A program made the position numbers and the translations under genes. 64,000 nt of DNA, from the NCBI RefSeq assembly GCF_001613145.1, contig NZ_BDBU01000002.1, positions 310,001 through 374,000 on the forward strand. The letters run 5' to 3'. Numbering within the stretch: position 1 is the first letter of the stretch; every line of letters starts with the position of its first letter. The notes under the pieces are model-generated. The model worked only from the letters and a program-made list of their open reading frames with translations, did not search any database and was not told the origin of the DNA. Origin of the DNA: Nocardia jejuensis NBRC 103114 (GTDB taxonomy: Bacteria > Actinomycetota > Actinomycetes > Mycobacteriales > Mycobacteriaceae). Shown here piece after piece: positions 50,766 to 60,347 of the stretch.

Positions 50766-51362
50766 TCAGCGGATTCGGAAGCGCAGGTGCGTGACCCGAT
50801 GACCGGGGGTGATCTCGGGATCGTCGAGCAGGATCGGACCGCCGGTGAACGGGCCGAGCAGCGGCACGCCCGCACCGAGCAGCACCGGCGCGATATCCAC
50901 GTGCAGTTCGTCCAGGAGCCCGGCCTCGAGGCACTGGCGCGCCATGGTCCCGCCATTGACCACCACGGACCGCTCGCCCGCGATCTCGTGACCCACCGCG
51001 ACGGCCTCCTTCACCCCGCCGGTGACGAAGGTGAACGGGGCGTCGGGGTGCGCGGCGATCCATTCCTGTGGGACGCGGTGGGTCACGACGACCACGGGCT
51101 TGTCCCAGGGGTGAATGCCGCCCCACCCGTTCGTCAGGTCGAAGAGCCTGCGCCCGACGATGAAGACGCCCGCGTCATCGAGCATCGCGCGCACGTGCGC
51201 GGTGTCCTCGGCCGTCATCCGGAACGGAATCTCGGGGTGGGTGGTCTCGAACGGGATGTCCCCGCCCTCGTACCAGGCGAACAAATGCTCGAACCCGGTC
51301 TCCTCCGGTCCCGCGATGAAACCATCGACCGACATGGTCGCGCCTGCGATAACCGTGCTCAT
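50766..51362 (-). CDS. RibD C-terminal / dihydrofolate-reductase-fold protein
   Basis: A 198-aa protein with the DHFR/RibD fold: TVIAGATMSVDGFIAGPEE at residues 3-21, FIVGRRLFDLTNGWGG near 67-82, VVVNGGTMARQCLEAGLLDELHVDIAPVLLGAG near 133-165. It probably binds NADPH; it is a small-molecule reductase of unknown substrate rather than a true folate enzyme. ATG 51362. Confidence 0.88.
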   Translation of the reverse strand: MSTVIAGATMSVDGFIAGPEETGFEHLFAWYEGGDIPFETTHPEIPFRMTAEDTAHVRAMLDDAGVFIVGRRLFDLTNGWGGIHPWDKPVVVVTHRVPQEWIAAHPDAPFTFVTGGVKEAVAVGHEIAGERSVVVNGGTMARQCLEAGLLDELHVDIAPVLLGAGVPLLGPFTGGPILLDDPEITPGHRVTHLRFRIR

Positions 51363-51561
51363 GGATCTGCCTCCAGGTGTCGGATGACGCTCGTCACGAG
51401 TACAGACGGCGGCGGCGCGCCGGATTCATCGCGGCCGTCCGCTCGGCCCGGGACCTGGGGTGCAGGCGGTAGGACGCCGTAAAGCAGGTGCCGACCGTCG
51501 ACGTTGCCGTCGCCACCGGCAGGAGCAGCGCTGGCGCCGATCCTGCCGGGGCGTTGCGCAA

Positions 51562-51605
51562 CGACCCGCCCGCACCCATGCGAAGTCGCGGGTACGGGCG
51601 GGTCG
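51562..51605 (-). terminator. Hairpin after tldE
   Basis: CGACCCGCCCG (51562-51572) and CGGGCGGGTCG (51595-51605) are perfect 11-bp arms, and four more pairs (ACCC/GGGT) form inside after one mismatch. It lies 9 nt after the tldE stop. Confidence 0.68.
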
Positions 51606-51614
51606 GTCGTGGGG

Positions 51615-53018
51615 CTAGGTGGCCTGACTGACCGAGGACATGTGGAAGTCGGGAATTCGCAAGGGCGGCATGGCGGTTCGGGTGAACCAGTCCTTCCACT
51701 CGCGCGGGAGCGTGATCTCGGTGCGGCCTGCCTCCGAGACGCGGCGCAGCAGGTCCAGCGGGCTCTCGTTGAAGCGGAAGTTGTTGACCGCGGCGGTGAC
51801 CTCACCGTTCTCGACGAGATAGACGCCGTCGCGGGTCAGTCCGGTCAGCAGCAGTGAGGCCGGATCGACCTCGCGGATGTACCAGAGGCAGGTGAGCAGC
51901 AGGCCACGTTCGGTGCCGGCGATCATCTCCGGCAGGCCTGCGCCGGTGCCGCCGGTCATGAGCAGGTTCTCCCCGGGAACCGTGGTGGGTGCGTCGAATT
52001 CGGCGGCGGTGGCGCGCGGGTAGACCAGCGATTCGATCACGCCCTCGCGCACCCAGTCGGTGCGCCGGGCGCTGAGGCCGTTGTCGAACACCGAGAGCGA
52101 TTCCGACGAGGACGGTGTGGCGACGAACGGCTGATACTCGAGGCCCGCGGCACCGGGGTCGGAGTAGAGGGTGAGCGGAATGCCGCTGAGCCGCTCCCCG
52201 ATTCGGGTCCCGCCCGCGCGGGAGAACGCGGTGTGCCCCTCGTGCGCGCCCCGGCCCTCCATGCTCCAAGCCAGGTAGATCATGAGGTCGGCGACGGCCG
52301 AGGGCGGCAGCAGCGTCTCGTAGCGTCCGGCGGGCAGGTCCACGCGCCGTGCGCTCCAGTCCAGCCGCCGCGAGAGTTCGCCCAGCAGCCCGGCGGTGTC
52401 CACATCGGCGAAATCGGTGGTGCCCACGCCCACCCAGGCGCTGGCCAGATCGGTTCCCTCGCCGCGCTTTCCGTTGATCTCGACCGATCCGGTCGGCTGC
52501 ACCCAGCGCCGTCGCAGCCCCGTGGAGGTGCCCAGCCAGGTGGAGTGCATCTGGTGGTGCGCGAACCCGTAGAGCCGGTCCGCGCCGTCGAATCCGGCGG
52601 CGAGATCCCCGGCCAGATCGGTGAACACGGAGATGTCGGTGGTGGCCGGAATCCCGTGCCACTCGAGCAGCCGGTCGAAGGTGTCGGGTTCGACCGCGTC
52701 CGGATCCAGCAGCGGCATCGCGTCTCTGGCGGGTTCGGCCGTGCGCGCGGCCTCCTCGCTCGCACGCACCACGGCCTCGATATCGGCCGGATCCACGCTG
52801 GTGGAGCCGACGCTGCCGACCCGCGCGGAGTTCGGGCCGTCGCGGAAGATCGACACCACCACCCAGTCCCGCGCGATGGAGGAACCGTTGGTGGTCATGG
52901 AATTACCGGCCCAGCGCAGCGACGCCTCGTGCGCGTCGGTGACGATCACCATCGCCTCGTCGGCGCGCGAGGCCCGCAGCGCGCATTCGACGACCTCGGG
53001 TGCGGGGAGCACACTCAC
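51615..53018 (-). CDS. tldE: TldE/PmbA-type metallopeptidase partner
   Basis: A 467-aa protein of the TldD/PmbA family. [41 protein letters not shown] and [15 protein letters not shown] are family blocks. With TldD it forms a heterodimer that degrades unfolded or exposed peptides (microcin maturation, antitoxin turnover, RiPP leader removal in other bacteria). It lacks the HExxxH motif, as expected for the TldE subunit. The start GTG 53018 has GGAAAGGACTGACACG upstream, 4 nt after the tldD stop. Confidence 0.9.
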   Translation of the reverse strand: MSVLPAPEVVECALRASRADEAMVIVTDAHEASLRWAGNSMTTNGSSIARDWVVVSIFRDGPNSARVGSVGSTSVDPADIEAVVRASEEAARTAEPARDAMPLLDPDAVEPDTFDRLLEWHGIPATTDISVFTDLAGDLAAGFDGADRLYGFAHHQMHSTWLGTSTGLRRRWVQPTGSVEINGKRGEGTDLASAWVGVGTTDFADVDTAGLLGELSRRLDWSARRVDLPAGRYETLLPPSAVADLMIYLAWSMEGRGAHEGHTAFSRAGGTRIGERLSGIPLTLYSDPGAAGLEYQPFVATPSSSESLSVFDNGLSARRTDWVREGVIESLVYPRATAAEFDAPTTVPGENLLMTGGTGAGLPEMIAGTERGLLLTCLWYIREVDPASLLLTGLTRDGVYLVENGEVTAAVNNFRFNESPLDLLRRVSEAGRTEITLPREWKDWFTRTAMPPLRIPDFHMSSVSQAT

Positions 53019-53022
53019 CGTG

Positions 53023-54561
53023 TCAGTCCTTTCCGGCTTCGGCTCGGGTATTGAGAACATTGATGCCGCGCACCAGAACCGAGGGGCAGCCGTGCGAGAC
53101 GGCGGCCACCTGGCCGGGCTGAGCCTTACCGCAATTGAACGCGCCGCCCAGCACCCAGGTGGACGGGCCGCCGATCGCCTCCATGGAACCCCAGAAGTCG
53201 GTGGTGGTGGCCTGATACGCCACATCGCGCACCTGCCCGGCCAGTTCGCCGTTGCGGATGCGGAAGAAGCGCTGACCGGTGAACTGGAAGTTGTAGCGCT
53301 GCATATCGATCGACCAGGATTTGTCGCCGACGATGTAGAGGCCGTTCTCGACGCGCGAGATCAGTTCCGCGGTGGAGGTGTCGTTGTCCGGATCCGGTTG
53401 CAGGGACACATTGGCCATGCGCTGGATCGGCACGTGGTGCGCGGAGTCGGCGTAGGAGCAGCCGTTCGAGCGCTCCAGACCCAGACGCGGCGCGAACACC
53501 CGGTCGAGCTGATAGCCCACCAGGGTCCCCTCGCGCACCAGATCCCAGCGCTGCCCGGCCACGCCCTCGTCGTCCCAGCCGACCGAGGCCAGCCCGTGCT
53601 CCTGGGTGCGGTCGCCGGTGACGTGCATGATCGGCGTGCCGTACCTCAGGGTGCCCAGCTGATCCGGGGTGGCGAACGAGGTTCCGGCATAGGCGGATTC
53701 GTAGCCGATGGCGCGGTCGTACTCGGTGGCGTGGCCGATGGATTCGTGGATGGTCAGCCACAGATTGCTGGGGTCGATGACCAGATCGGTCGGGCCGGCC
53801 TCGACGGTGGGGGCCTTGACCTTCTCCGCGAGCAGGGCCGGGATGCGCGCGAGTTCCCCGTCCCAGTCCCAGATTCCGTCCGCGCCGGTCACGTACTCCC
53901 AGCCGCGCCCGGCCGGAGCGGCGAGGGTGCGCATGGTTTCGAAGGCGCCGACCGCCGGATCGACGGTGATGGCCTCGATCTGGGGATGCAGGCGCACCCG
54001 CTGCTGGGTGATGCGCGATCCGAAGGTGTCGGCGTAGTAGGTCTGCTCCTTCACCTGCAGGACCGCTGCCGTCACGTGATCCACGCCGTCGGCTGCCCGC
54101 AACCGCTCCGAATAGTCCAGCAGCAGTGCCACTTTGTCCGGTGTCGGGACCGAGAACGGATCGAGGTCGTAGGCGGAGACGTACTCCGCGCCGTCGTAGC
54201 GAGGCTCCGGCGCGAGCTCCACGCGCTCGCGATTGAGGGCCCGCAACGTCTTGGCTACCGTCACGGCGCGCCCGGCGACCTCGGCCGCGGACTCGCGGGA
54301 CACGTCGGCGCTCGAGGCGAAGCCCCACGTGCCGTCGACGACGACGCGCACCGCGAAGCCGAGATCGGTACTGTTGCCTATGGACTCGACGCGTCCGTCC
54401 CGTAGGCGGATGGACTGCTGCTGCAGTCGATGCACGCGCAGATCGGCATAGTCGGCTCCGGCCGCCTTCGCCGCCGACAATGCCGCGTCGGCGAGCGCAC
54501 TCAGGGGCAGTGCGCGGAACTCCTCGTCCACGACCTTGATTGCGATGCTCACCCGGACCAC
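53023..54561 (-). CDS. tldD: TldD-type zinc metallopeptidase
   Basis: A 512-aa catalytic subunit of the TldD/TldE protease. HESIGHATEYD at residues 272-282 is the HExxxH zinc motif; RDGRVESIGNSTDLGFAVRVVVDGTWGFAS near 54-83 is the conserved substrate-groove region, and later Cys/His-containing blocks close the zinc site. The start is GTG 54561 or 54552; neither has a clear ribosome-binding site. Nothing in the window marks a dedicated peptide substrate. It is divergent from the long TetR gene. Confidence 0.92.
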   Translation of the reverse strand: MVRVSIAIKVVDEEFRALPLSALADAALSAAKAAGADYADLRVHRLQQQSIRLRDGRVESIGNSTDLGFAVRVVVDGTWGFASSADVSRESAAEVAGRAVTVAKTLRALNRERVELAPEPRYDGAEYVSAYDLDPFSVPTPDKVALLLDYSERLRAADGVDHVTAAVLQVKEQTYYADTFGSRITQQRVRLHPQIEAITVDPAVGAFETMRTLAAPAGRGWEYVTGADGIWDWDGELARIPALLAEKVKAPTVEAGPTDLVIDPSNLWLTIHESIGHATEYDRAIGYESAYAGTSFATPDQLGTLRYGTPIMHVTGDRTQEHGLASVGWDDEGVAGQRWDLVREGTLVGYQLDRVFAPRLGLERSNGCSYADSAHHVPIQRMANVSLQPDPDNDTSTAELISRVENGLYIVGDKSWSIDMQRYNFQFTGQRFFRIRNGELAGQVRDVAYQATTTDFWGSMEAIGGPSTWVLGGAFNCGKAQPGQVAAVSHGCPSVLVRGINVLNTRAEAGKD

Positions 54562-54621
54562 GCTAGAGGGCGAAGCGTCCGCCGTTCAACCATCGACGCA
54601 TTCGGAACGAAATACACACCG

Positions 54622-54650
54622 TGCAAACGTGCACACGCTGCAACAATGCA
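54622..54650. promoter_or_regulatory. Twin TGCA-N4-TGCA sites between tldD and the TetR gene
   Basis: TGCA-AACG-TGCA (54622-54633) and TGCA-ACAA-TGCA (54639-54650) start 17 bp apart, in the A+T-richer gap between the two divergent genes. They are likely TetR operators. Confidence 0.5.
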
Positions 54651-54740
54651 CGAAGTGTGAAGACGCACAGCATGAAACGGCACGCGACAAGCCCTGCACA
54701 TGCCACGTTTTGCTCGTCGAGTGCCGTAGGGTCTGGCCGC

Positions 54741-56024
54741 GTGCCGCCATCCGCACTACGCGATCGCAAACGGGAACGTACCCGCCGAGCCCTGCTCGAA
54801 GCCGCTGTCGAACAGTTCGAGAGTCGTGGCTACGAGGCGACCACCGTCGCCGATATCGCCGCCGCCGCCGAAGTCGGCACCCGAACGTTCTTCAACTACT
54901 TCGCCAGTAAAGAGGAGCTGCTCTTTCCGGAGCCGGACGAACGGGTAACGGCTGCTGTGCAAGCCATTGTCACGCGTCGTCCCGACGAGAGACCCGTCGA
55001 GGTGTTGTTACGCGCGCTGCGCGCGGCCGGTGACAACCCCGGAGATCATCTCGGCGACACTCTCGCCGCCCGGATCGGGGTGTTGCGCGCGCAGACCTCG
55101 CGCACGGTTCCGGCCGTCAGCGGGCGCGCAGCATACGCTCAGCTAGCTTCTCAGCAGGAGATCGCGCGGCAACTGCGCGTGGCCTTTCCGGACGAACTCG
55201 ACGACGTCGGCGCGGCCGCTCTCGTGGGCGCGGTGATCGGTGCGGTCACCGGTGCGCTCACCGCGCTGTTCCAGAACCGCCAGGCGGTCGAGGATCCGGA
55301 TCGTCTGCATCGGCAGATTCGCGAGACCACGTCGAAAGTGCTGGCGCCCTGGCTGACTCCGCCGTGCTCGCATTCGCACGACGTCCCCGAGCCGGAAACC
55401 GCACCGGCGCACGCCGATTCCGGGACTTCTGATTCGGCGACTTCTGATTCGGCGCTGCCCGAGTCCGTGACCCCAGACTCGGCGAAGGTCGCCGTGTCGG
55501 ACACGGGTGTGGCTCCGGAGGAGCTATCGGAGAACCGAACGTCCCCAACCGCAGGAACTTCCGCTCCGGAGAGGTATTCCTTTTCCGCCGAGCCGGGCAA
55601 CACCTTCGTCTCGGCGCGGATCGCCAGGTCCGATCGCCCGGAGCCGGTGCCCGCCGGGCAGACTCGCGCATCCGAGGCCCACTACTCCGGCGCGGGAACG
55701 GAATCCGTTCCCGTGGCCGGTCCGCAGGCCGCCGAGGTCCCGCCCGCGGCCACGCCGATCCGGCCCGATCCACCGGTGCAGACCACCGCGCCGGTGACGC
55801 AATTGCGCTCGACGGTGCTGGAGCAGCCGAGCTGGCGTGCCCGTGTGCACGCGGGATCGCCTGTGATGCTGACCGATCGGCGCATGGGTATCGCGCCGGA
55901 ATTGCGCCGGTCCACCGAACCGCCCGCCGCGACCCTCACCCCGGACGGCGAGTCCGACGCGGAGTCCGACAGTCGCGGGACAGAGGACACCGGGAAGCGT
56001 CCCGGCACGAACATCTTCGCATAG
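54741..56024 (+). CDS. TetR-family regulator with a long disordered C-terminal tail
   Basis: A 427-aa protein. Residues 1-205 form a normal TetR protein with the helix-turn-helix near 32-51 (TTVADIAAAAEVGTRTFFNY), then FASKEELLF. Residues 210-427 are low complexity: Ser/Asp/Thr/Glu/Pro-rich with repeats such as SDSATSDSA and TAPVTQLRS. I chose GTG 54741, 9 nt after TAGGGT (possible -10 of a leaderless mRNA); the frame continues to 54621 without a start signal. The tail roughly doubles the usual length and may be a real disordered region. Confidence 0.82.
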   Translation: MPPSALRDRKRERTRRALLEAAVEQFESRGYEATTVADIAAAAEVGTRTFFNYFASKEELLFPEPDERVTAAVQAIVTRRPDERPVEVLLRALRAAGDNPGDHLGDTLAARIGVLRAQTSRTVPAVSGRAAYAQLASQQEIARQLRVAFPDELDDVGAAALVGAVIGAVTGALTALFQNRQAVEDPDRLHRQIRETTSKVLAPWLTPPCSHSHDVPEPETAPAHADSGTSDSATSDSALPESVTPDSAKVAVSDTGVAPEELSENRTSPTAGTSAPERYSFSAEPGNTFVSARIARSDRPEPVPAGQTRASEAHYSGAGTESVPVAGPQAAEVPPAATPIRPDPPVQTTAPVTQLRSTVLEQPSWRARVHAGSPVMLTDRRMGIAPELRRSTEPPAATLTPDGESDAESDSRGTEDTGKRPGTNIFA

Positions 56025-56111
56025 TTTCCGATCCGGTCCGGCCACTCACGGCCGGACCGGACTCGGGATCGCGGGGCGTACAGCCGGTATGGATCGACCA
56101 GCCGTCGCGGA

Positions 56112-56879
56112 TCAACCGAATTGCTGCCAGCCGAGCCGAATCACCATGCCCACGACCACGATCAGCAGCACGACGCGCACGAATTCGGCCCCGCGGGCCA
56201 GAGCCATGCGCGAACCCACGATCGAGCCCGCCACATTCGCGACCGCCATCGACAGGCCCAGCGCCCACAGCACGTGTCCGGTCGAGGCCAGGAAGATCAG
56301 CGATCCCAGGTTCGATCCGCAGTTGATCACCTTGGCCATGGCCGCCGCCCGCACGAATTCGGTGCCGAGCAGGGTCGCGAAGGTGATGATCAGGAAGGTG
56401 CCGGTGCCGGGACCGAGGATGCCGTCGTAGAGACCGATCAGCCCGGCGGCCAGCCCGATCACCAGGAGCGTCTTGCGCCGGGTCGGCGGATTAGTGGCCA
56501 TGCTCACGCCGATCGAGGGGCGCAGAGTCACGAAGATCGCCACCCCGACCAGCACCACCATCACGATGGGCACGAACAACTCTCGATCGATCAGCGCCAC
56601 CGCGGCCGAACCGCACGCGGCCGCGATCGCCGCGAGACCCGCGGCGGGCAGCAGGGTGCGCCACTGCATCGGGACCTTGCGCGCGAAGGTCAGCACCGCG
56701 GCGCTGGTTCCGGAGAACGCGGCCAGCTTGTTGGTGCCCAGCGCGGTCTGTGGGGCGAGACCCGGCAGCACCACGAACAGGGTCGGCAGCACGATCAGCC
56801 CGCCGCCGCCCACCACCGCGTCGACCCACCCCGCCGCCACCGCCGCCGTCAGCAAGACTGCCCAGTCCCCAACACTCAC
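56112..56879 (-). CDS. TauE/SafE-type anion exporter
   Basis: A 255-aa membrane protein with about eight helices in two halves. AGWVDAVVGGGGLIVLPTL near residues 19-37 and GLYDGILGPGTGTFLIITF near 150-168 are the paired family motifs, and ALGTNKLAAFSGTSAAVLTF follows the first. The family moves sulfite, sulfoacetate or other anions. I chose GTG 56879; a longer TTG start at 56915 is less likely. It is convergent with the TetR gene. Confidence 0.88.
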   Translation of the reverse strand: MSVGDWAVLLTAAVAAGWVDAVVGGGGLIVLPTLFVVLPGLAPQTALGTNKLAAFSGTSAAVLTFARKVPMQWRTLLPAAGLAAIAAACGSAAVALIDRELFVPIVMVVLVGVAIFVTLRPSIGVSMATNPPTRRKTLLVIGLAAGLIGLYDGILGPGTGTFLIITFATLLGTEFVRAAAMAKVINCGSNLGSLIFLASTGHVLWALGLSMAVANVAGSIVGSRMALARGAEFVRVVLLIVVVGMVIRLGWQQFG

Positions 56880-56997
56880 CCCCGAACCCAAGCATCCCGT
56901 GCCAACCCCCGGCAAACCCGGGCGTGCGCAGGGGCGACGCCACTGCCTTTCGGGTCGGGTTCGCGGGGGAGTCGGGGCGGGGCCCTAGGGTGGGGTG

Positions 56998-58260
56998 ATG
57001 CGCCGGTTCAGTCTGTGGCTGCGTGGCAAGCCTGTGATCTCCGATTCGATGCTCGCGCTGGGACTGCTGATCATCGACGTGCTCGCCGTCAGCGAGAGCG
57101 AGCACAAGGTGGCCTACCTGGTGCTCAGTGCGTTGATGCCGTTGCCGCTGGTGTTCCGCCGGACCCATCCGCGCACCGCGGCCGCGGCGATGGTCGCGGT
57201 GTCGATGGCGGCGTCGCTCGTGCACGGTTCGCTCGACGATCCCGCCGTGCATCCCGCGTCGCTCGGTCTGGGCATCATGCTCTATACCCTGGTCGCGTAT
57301 GTCGGCCGGCGCGACGGGCTCTGGTATCTGGGGGCGCTCGCGCTCGAGACTCTGCTGGCGAACAGCATGATCGGCAAACCCGCGGGCGGGGATATCGCGG
57401 TGTCGGCCCTCTATTACGCGCTGTGCTGGACGCTGGCCGAATTCGTCGGCGCGCGGCACGCCTACGACACCGAGGTCGCGGCGCGATTGGCGGTCGCGGA
57501 CTACGACCGGGAGCGCCGCGCGCACGACGCGGTCGCCTCCGAACGCACCCGTATCGCTCGGGAACTGCACGATGTGGTCGCGCACGCGGTCAGCGTGATC
57601 ATCGTGCAGGCCGACGGGGCGCGGTACGCGGTGCGCGGTGACCCCGACACCGCGGAGAAGGCACTGTCGATCATCTCCGGAACCGGGCGCGACGCGCTGC
57701 GCGAATTGCGGCGGACCGTCGAATTGCTGCGCGGTGAGCACGCGCCGGATCAGCTGCCGCAGCACGGCACGGCGGGAATCGCGAAGGTCGTGGAGATGAT
57801 GCGCGACACGGGTTTACGGGTCACCCTGGAATTGAGCGGGGAACTCGACACGGTCAGTCCGGAAGTCAGTCTCGGTGTGCACCGCATCGTGCAGGAATCG
57901 CTCACCAATACCCTCCGCCACGCCGGGCCGGATCCGTGTGCCGAGGTCAGGGTGTGGCGCGGGGATGCCGATGTGCTGGTCGAGGTCATCGACACCGGCA
58001 GCCCCGGCGCACTCGAGGATCCGCCCAGGCTGCTGGTCACCGCACCCGCGGGGGCCACCGCGGCAGCCGGAAAAGCCCGCGAACTGGCCGGACCGCTGCC
58101 CGAGGGTTCGAGCACCCGGATTCCCGGCAGCGGTCTGGGCCTGGTCGGCATGCGCGAGCGGATCGCCGTGCTCGGGGGCACTCTGAGCGTGGGCCGAAAC
58201 GTCAACGGCGGCTGGTCCGTTCGCGCCACCATCCCCCTGCATCGGGCCAACCTCGAATAG
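56998..58260 (+). CDS. Two-component histidine kinase (NarX/DesK type)
   Basis: A 420-aa sensor kinase. About four to five N-terminal membrane helices (residues 15-140) are followed by a HisKA_3 domain with the phospho-His at about 191 (IARELHDVVAHAVSVIIVQ) and a HATPase domain (VQESLTNTLRHAG, GSGLGLVGMRERIAVLGG). ATG 56998 directly follows GTG 56995, and TAGGGTGGGG precedes it. Its partner is very likely the NarL-type regulator at 58716, although 455 nt separate them. Signal unknown. Confidence 0.92.
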   Translation: MRRFSLWLRGKPVISDSMLALGLLIIDVLAVSESEHKVAYLVLSALMPLPLVFRRTHPRTAAAAMVAVSMAASLVHGSLDDPAVHPASLGLGIMLYTLVAYVGRRDGLWYLGALALETLLANSMIGKPAGGDIAVSALYYALCWTLAEFVGARHAYDTEVAARLAVADYDRERRAHDAVASERTRIARELHDVVAHAVSVIIVQADGARYAVRGDPDTAEKALSIISGTGRDALRELRRTVELLRGEHAPDQLPQHGTAGIAKVVEMMRDTGLRVTLELSGELDTVSPEVSLGVHRIVQESLTNTLRHAGPDPCAEVRVWRGDADVLVEVIDTGSPGALEDPPRLLVTAPAGATAAAGKARELAGPLPEGSSTRIPGSGLGLVGMRERIAVLGGTLSVGRNVNGGWSVRATIPLHRANLE

Positions 58261-58715
58261 CGCGATCGACGCCCGGAACACCGTCCTGAACACCGAATCC
58301 CAGGCCCGCATGGCCGATTTCGTGCGACGCGGGGAGCGGGAGAGATCGCGCATGGCGCCGAACCCGATCGCGCGAGACCGGATTTCCCCGGTGACCCGTG
58401 GGTGCCTCCGAATCGTTCGCCGGTTCCCGCAACGCGATCGACGTGTGTGGTCGTCGCTGTGGGGTGACCGGGTGCGACGCTCCGGCAATGGATCGAGCCG
58501 TGCCGGTCGCGGTCCACGCCGGAGTCGAGGGGTAACCGGGCCGCGGGTGCGCGAGCCCCGGATTTCACGTGTCTGTTTTCACGTGTCGGTGTCGCGAGGT
58601 TGTCGGTGTGCGGGTGCGCGGGTGCGAGCGAGAAGCCCTGGTAGTCCGGGTTGCGGGTGTGGCGGATGAGGGGTGGTGGGGTGGTTTGTCGGGGTCTGCC
58701 GGATAGATTGGGGGT
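58261..58715. other. Gene-free spacer between kinase and response regulator
   Basis: These 455 nt have no open frame with credible codon composition on either strand. The right part (58560-58700) is G/T-rich with many GGGTG and GTGTCGG runs. It may be a remnant of a lost gene, or a long leader carrying the promoter of the response-regulator gene. Confidence 0.5.
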
Positions 58716-59378
58716 GTGCCGATCACCGTTCTAGTAGTCGACGATCAGGAGCTCATGCGCGCGGGGTTGAGGATGGTGCTCGGCGCCCACCCCGATATCG
58801 AAGTGGTGGGGGAGGCGGACAACGGGGCCACGGCCATCGCCCGGACGATCGAGTTGCGCCCGGACGTGGTGCTCATGGATGTGCGGATGCCGATCACCGA
58901 CGGCGTCGCCGCCACCGGGCGGATCATCGAATCCGGGTGCGGGAGCCGGGTATTGGTGATGACCACCTTCGACCTCGACGAACACGCGCTGGGCGCGCTG
59001 CGCGCGGGGGCCAGCGGGTTCCTGCTCAAGGACACCCCGCCCGAGGATCTGATCTCCGCCATTCGCAGCGTGGCGGGCGGGGACGCGGTGGTGTCGCCGA
59101 AGGTCACCAAACGCCTGCTCGATCGCCTGATCGCGGAGGATCCGGCGGCCGGGCGCGACCCGTCCCTGCTGGACGTGCTGACGGCCCGGGAGCGGGAAGT
59201 GCTCGAGCACATCGCCGCCGGGCGCTCCAATGCCGAGATCGCGGGGGAGCTGTTCCTGTCCGAGGCCACCGTGAAGACCCACGTCGGGCGAGTGCTCACC
59301 AAACTCGGTCTGCGCGACCGGGTGCAGGCCGTGGTGCTCGCGTACGAGACCGGATTGGTCAGGCCCGGCAGCGCCTGA
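58716..59378 (+). CDS. NarL/FixJ-type response regulator
   Basis: A 220-aa regulator. The receiver domain has Asp9 and Asp10 (VLVVDD), the phosphate-accepting Asp55 (VVLMDVRMP) and Lys near 106 (FLLKDTPPED). The C-terminal LuxR-type helix-turn-helix is at about 150-212 (LTAREREVLEHIAAGRSNAEIA, VKTHVGRVLTKLGLRDR). The start is GTG 58716. It probably pairs with the histidine kinase upstream. Confidence 0.94.
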   Translation: MPITVLVVDDQELMRAGLRMVLGAHPDIEVVGEADNGATAIARTIELRPDVVLMDVRMPITDGVAATGRIIESGCGSRVLVMTTFDLDEHALGALRAGASGFLLKDTPPEDLISAIRSVAGGDAVVSPKVTKRLLDRLIAEDPAAGRDPSLLDVLTAREREVLEHIAAGRSNAEIAGELFLSEATVKTHVGRVLTKLGLRDRVQAVVLAYETGLVRPGSA

Positions 59379-59585
59379 CCCCCCGAGGCCGGATGGTTCG
59401 ACCCCGGACGTAGGTCCCGATCACGACGCCCGCGGGCGGCGGTCACGCCGGGGCGAGCGCCACACCGCCGCATCCGTCCGATCGTGAAGTGTGCGCCGAG
59501 CGTGCGTCGCTGTGAGGTTTGCCGCAGCGGGAGAAAAATCCGGATGCGGGACGTTGTGCAGGGTAAGTCGATCGAAAGGATCGTG

Positions 59586-60080
59586 ATGCCTGCCCTGTTG
59601 TTCGCCGCCTACTTCGTCGCCGAGATCGCCACCCTGGTGCTGTTCGGCCACCTGATCGGTGTGTTCCCGACGATTCTGCTGCTCATCGCCGGATCGGCCG
59701 CCGGCCTGATCCTGGTGCGCTCGCAGGGGCGGCGGGTGTTCGAGGGTTTCCGCCGCGCCTCGCGCGGTGAGATCGAGCCGAGCACGGCCGTCGCGGACGG
59801 TGCGCTGGTCACCGTGGGCGCGGTGCTGATGTTCGTGCCGGGTCTGCTCACCTCGCTGCTGGGTCTGGTGGCGCTGGTTCCGTTCACCCGCTTCCTGCTC
59901 CGCCCCGTCGTGGCGGCGTTCGCCGCGCGGCGTCTGAACCGGGTGGCCACCGCGGTGGGCCCGTTCGGGTACCGCAATGTGGTCATCGACCCCGACGGTG
60001 AGGTCATCGACGCCACCGTGGTGAGCGAGCACTTCGACGACGGCAAGGGCACCGGCTACCGCGCCATCGATCCGCGCTGA
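59586..60080 (+). CDS. FxsA-family membrane protein
   Basis: A 164-aa protein with three to four membrane helices (LLFAAYFVAEIATLVLFGHL at the start, VFPTILLLIAGSAAGLILV near 24-42, ALVTVGAVLMFVPGLLTSLLG) and the FxsA hallmark RSQGRRVFEGFRRASRGEIEPS near 43-64. The start ATG 59586 follows GAAAGGATCGTG. FxsA affects F-plasmid exclusion of phage T7 in E. coli; its chromosomal role here is unknown. In mycobacteria the homologue also lies near lnt/ppm (from memory). Confidence 0.87.
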   Translation: MPALLFAAYFVAEIATLVLFGHLIGVFPTILLLIAGSAAGLILVRSQGRRVFEGFRRASRGEIEPSTAVADGALVTVGAVLMFVPGLLTSLLGLVALVPFTRFLLRPVVAAFAARRLNRVATAVGPFGYRNVVIDPDGEVIDATVVSEHFDDGKGTGYRAIDPR

Positions 60081-60111
60081 CCACAGTTCCCCGCAGCACC
60101 CCAACCCGATC

Positions 60112-60146
60112 CGAGGCCGGGCATCACCTGGTGATGCCCGGCCTCG
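60112..60146 (+). terminator. Strong 16-bp hairpin after fxsA
   Basis: CGAGGCCGGGCATCAC (60112-60127) pairs perfectly with GTGATGCCCGGCCTCG (60131-60146) across a CTG centre. It lies 31 nt past the stop, with no U-tract. Confidence 0.75.
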
Positions 60147-60347
60147 TGCATGTGAGGACAGGCGGGGTCAGCACGGATCACGCGCACAGTCGGTCCGGAT
60201 GGATCGCCCGCCTGTGAGGCGCCGCCCGGGGACGGAACACCGTTCGATCGCTCGACGCGTCCGGAAATGCCTCGCCGCTGAGTGTGGTCTCGAACACCGG
60301 CAGTGCGGTTACCTGCGGTGGCCTCGCGTGCGGCAGACTGGAAACTC

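Noticed and set aside
58310..58669. 119-codon open frame between kinase and response regulator
   Set aside because: Arg/Gly-rich translation without domains, and no ribosome-binding site.
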